Assembly (NCBI RefSeq): GCF_013403875.1
Contig: NZ_JACBNX010000017.1
Coordinates: forward strand, 62,001-126,000
Length of the DNA stretch: 64,000 nucleotides
Source of the DNA: Burkholderia guangdongensis
GTDB taxonomy: Bacteria > Pseudomonadota > Gammaproteobacteria > Burkholderiales > Burkholderiaceae
Direction: 5' to 3'
The translations under genes were made by a program, and so were the position numbers. Within the stretch, counting starts at the first letter, position 1, and each line of letters starts with the position of its first letter. Under the pieces are notes generated by a model. That model did no database searches. It had not been told where the DNA came from and saw only the letters and a program-made list of their open reading frames with translations. Positions 62,016-64,000 of the stretch are shown here, piece by piece.

Positions 62016-62810
62016 CTAGCGGTGGGTCGTGCGAGGCTTGCGTTTCGTTGGGGCCTGGACGGCGGGGGCCGGCTCGCCCAGCGCCTGCGACAAGTCGACG
62101 GCCGGCGGCGGTTCGTCGCCCAGGCGCAGCTGGCGCTCGCAGCCGAGGAGGTGTTCTTCCATCAGGCGTTCCGCGTCCTGCAGTCTGCCGGCCTCGATGG
62201 CGTCGAGGATTTCCAGGTGTTCATGAACCGAGCACGTATTGGCGCCGGGCGCGCTGTACAGCGCCGTCATCAGCGAGGTCTGCGCAATCACGAGTTCGAG
62301 GTGGTGGCTGAGCGCCGAATTGCCGGTGGCCACCGCCAGGTCCAGGTGGAACTTGCCGGCCAGCCGGATATAGCGTGAGGTGTCGCCGATGCGATTGGCT
62401 TCGCGCTCCTCGCCGACCTGCTGCCGCACGTCGCCGATCCAGCTGCGACAGTCGCGGCACGCGAGGCTGCGGACCATGCCGCCCTCCAGGATGCGGCGCA
62501 ACGCATAGACGTCGCGCGTGGTCTCGACGCCGGGACGGGCCACGAAGGCGCCGCGGTTCGGGATCTGCTGGACGAGATGGTGGTCCGCAAGCCGCGCGAG
62601 CGCCTTGCGCAGCGTGCCGCGGCTGGTGCCGAGAATGCGGCAGAGGTCGACTTCGGGCAGCTTGGTGCCGGGGGGGATGCGATGCTCGTAGATCGCATCC
62701 GCCAGGCGCTGCTGGACCCGCGATTCCTCACTGACCGAGCCAGCGCCGTGAGCCTCGGCATCGGGCGCCGTGCCGGAGGTGTCGCGGGATTGAACCTCGG
62801 ACTTGCTCAT
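62016..62810 (-). CDS. GntR-family regulator (FCD domain), first gene of the ABC/amidohydrolase operon
   Basis: 264 residues from ATG 62810. Winged HTH: VQQRLADAIYEHRIPPGTKL, PEVDLCRILGTSRGTLRKAL, ARLADHHLVQQIPNRGAFVA. C-terminal FCD effector domain with candidate metal ligands (FHLDLAVATGN, HEHLEILDAIEAG, AERLMEEHL). The regulator gene starts the minus-strand operon running to 52,974, so it probably autoregulates and controls the importer and amidohydrolases through palindromes just upstream. A 9-residue extension (TTG-type start further out) is less likely. Confidence 0.9.
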   Translation of the reverse strand: MSKSEVQSRDTSGTAPDAEAHGAGSVSEESRVQQRLADAIYEHRIPPGTKLPEVDLCRILGTSRGTLRKALARLADHHLVQQIPNRGAFVARPGVETTRDVYALRRILEGGMVRSLACRDCRSWIGDVRQQVGEEREANRIGDTSRYIRLAGKFHLDLAVATGNSALSHHLELVIAQTSLMTALYSAPGANTCSVHEHLEILDAIEAGRLQDAERLMEEHLLGCERQLRLGDEPPPAVDLSQALGEPAPAVQAPTKRKPRTTHR

Positions 62811-62844
62811 CGTGGTCTCGCATGGGAGTGTGCACAATCAAGGC

Positions 62845-62869
62845 CACTATAGTGCGAGATTGTTAACAA
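62845..62869. promoter_or_regulatory. Twin palindromes upstream of the GntR gene
   Basis: Two perfect 10-bp palindromes: CACTATAGTG (62845-62854) and TTGTTAACAA (62860-62869), 5 bp apart, 35-59 bp upstream of the GntR start codon. FCD-type GntR proteins often bind TTGT-n2-ACAA-like dyads. Probable autoregulatory operator overlapping the promoter (-10 could be TATAGT on the minus strand). Confidence 0.55.
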
Positions 62870-62993
62870 AAATATTGGCGTAAGTGCGTAGAAGAGGCGG
62901 GGGGCTCGAGCATCTGCCGTGGCGAGGCGTATGAAGAAATGCCGACAGGCGCTCGAGCCCCGTGCAGTGCGCGATGGCCGTTGCGCGCGCCGA

Positions 62994-63284
62994 TCACCGA
63001 TCGTCGTCGTGAATCGACGACGGATGTCGGCACAGCGCGCGCACCTCGACATCCATATACGGGAACAGCGGCAGTTGGCTCAGCAAGTCGTGCAGTTGCT
63101 GCGGGCTCTCGACGTCGAAGATGCTGACGTTCGCGTAACGGCCCGCGATGCGCCACAGATGCCGCCAGATACCTTCGTGCTGCAGGCGCTGCGCCATCGC
63201 CTTTTCGTCAGCCTTCAGGCTCGCCGCCTTGATGCTGTCCATATCGGGTGGCAGATTGACGGTCATTTCCACATGAAACAGCAT
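62994..63284 (-). CDS. catC: Muconolactone delta-isomerase (CatC family)
   Basis: 96 residues, the standard length. MLFHVEMTVNLPPDMDSIKA, QHEGIWRHLWRIAGRYANVS, IFDVESPQQLHDLLSQLPLF and MDVEVRALCRHPSSI match the CatC family throughout. AAGGAG lies 7 nt before ATG 63284. CatC isomerises muconolactone in catechol ortho-cleavage; here no catA or catB is seen inside the window, and it may be an orphan member. The partial LysR on the same strand ends 151 bp before its start codon. Confidence 0.92.
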   Translation of the reverse strand: MLFHVEMTVNLPPDMDSIKAASLKADEKAMAQRLQHEGIWRHLWRIAGRYANVSIFDVESPQQLHDLLSQLPLFPYMDVEVRALCRHPSSIHDDDR

Positions 63285-63435
63285 GTTCGCTCCTTGTGAG
63301 TTCGGTATGGCTCGACGTCGGTCAGCCGGTCAGTCGGTCAGCGGTGCGCATGCACGCGCTCAACCTCGGCCGCCGGCAGGTTCGCCCGATGTTGCAAACG
63401 AAGGTGACGGCAAAGGTGACCGCGACCCGCCGGCA

Positions 63436-64000
63436 TCAGCCCAGCAGCGGCGGCAATTCGTCCTTCAGGAAGTCGACCAGCGCGCGCACCGCGGGCATCA
63501 TGCCACGGCGTGTCGGGAACAGCACGGCCAATCGTCCGTCGCGCGCGCGCCACTCCGGCAGCACGACACACAACGTTCCCTTTTCGATCTCGTGCGTGCA
63601 CGCATACAGCGGCAGGCTCGCGATGCCCATGCCTGCCAGCGCGGCTTCCTTCAGCGTCGCGATGTTGTCGCTTCGCAGGCGCGGCTGAATCGTCCGTGCG
63701 ATCACGTCGCCATGCGCGCCGATCAGGCGCAGCGTGGCCGCCGGTTCGTTCATCGACGCGTAGATCAGCAGATCGCCGCCGGGCAGCGCGTCCGGTTCGT
63801 CGATCGCGCCGGTTTGCGCCAGGTACACGGGGCTGGCCACCAACCCCCAGCGCGCGGTGGCGAGGGGCGCCTGGACCAGGCTCGACGATTCCATTTCAGC
63901 GCTCAGGCCGCGCACGACCACGTCGACATGCTCCTCGACGAGATCGACTTGCCGATTGCTCGCCTCGATGGCCAGCCGGACCTTCGGGTAGCGCAACATG
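63436..64000 (-). CDS. LysR-family regulator, N-terminus beyond window edge
   Basis: 188 residues of the C-terminal substrate-binding domain: KVRLAIEASNRQVDLVEEHV, DVVVRGLSAEMESSSLVQAP, WGLVASPVYLAQTGAIDEPD, SDNIATLKEAALAGMGIASL, ALVDFLKDEL. The frame is open to the right edge; the HTH lies outside. Typical of LTTR group CrgA/DsdC-like regulators. Gene lies upstream of catC on the same strand. Confidence 0.85.
   Translation of the reverse strand, partial: MLRYPKVRLAIEASNRQVDLVEEHVDVVVRGLSAEMESSSLVQAPLATARWGLVASPVYLAQTGAIDEPDALPGGDLLIYASMNEPAATLRLIGAHGDVIARTIQPRLRSDNIATLKEAALAGMGIASLPLYACTHEIEKGTLCVVLPEWRARDGRLAVLFPTRRGMMPAVRALVDFLKDELPPLLG

Overview
The window is a high-GC chromosomal segment of a betaproteobacterium, most likely Burkholderia (cepacia-complex-like). 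This is inferred from very GC-rich third codon positions in the core genes, the betaproteobacterial order tig-clpP-clpX-lon, the mfd/ispD/ispF and OmpR/EnvZ neighbourhoods, and the gene families present. No database search was run.

Layout. (1) 1-21,700 is mostly core: a partial unknown gene, mscL, a TPR/PspA-like pair, penicillin-binding protein 1A, a PLP dehydratase, argE-type deacetylase, mfd, ispD-ispF, ahpC/ahpD, an EnvZ/OmpR two-component system, a small exported protein, a DUF1800/DUF1501 pair and a squalene/phytoene-synthase-like protein. (2) tRNA-Leu(UAG) at 21,902 is followed by an accessory block (about 22,160-33,690) of visibly lower GC. It is bounded by a LysR gene missing its DNA-binding half and by an IS256-type transposase remnant. 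Inside is a divergent redox cluster. One arm (minus strand) encodes ferredoxin, an unknown 104-aa protein, a second ferredoxin, a flavin ferredoxin reductase, an alpha/beta hydrolase and an aldehyde dehydrogenase. The other arm (plus strand) encodes a heme-oxygenase-like diiron oxidase (HDO), a GMC oxidoreductase, an MFS transporter and a fatty-acid-hydroxylase-type membrane enzyme, followed by a broken duplicate of the MFS gene. (3) 33,700-42,000: histone-deacetylase-like hydrolase, MFS and porin divergent from a LuxR regulator, then a ketopantoate-reductase-like enzyme, MarR and glycerate kinase. (4) 42,300-48,650: the proteostasis block tig, clpP, clpX, lon. (5) tRNA-Val(UAC) at 48,758 opens a second accessory stretch: dienelactone hydrolase, aldo/keto reductase, an unusual Old Yellow Enzyme and a LysR. 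(6) 52,974-62,810 is one probable long minus-strand operon: GntR regulator, dipeptide-type ABC importer (five genes), flavin reductase, cytosine-deaminase-like amidohydrolase and a second amidohydrolase lacking the canonical first HxH motif. (7) The window ends with a muconolactone-isomerase-like gene and a partial LysR gene.

The best candidate for an undescribed system is the HDO cluster at 23.6-33 kb. All six diiron ligand positions of the CADD-type fold can be read in the oxidase; two ferredoxins and a dedicated reductase could supply electrons; downstream alcohol/aldehyde oxidation and hydrolysis genes suggest a short oxidative catabolic pathway. A LysR-type box (ATC-N9-GAT) sits in the shared promoter region. 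The substrate is unknown. A second candidate is the GntR-ABC importer-amidohydrolase operon, which has two perfect 10-bp palindromes in front of its regulator gene.
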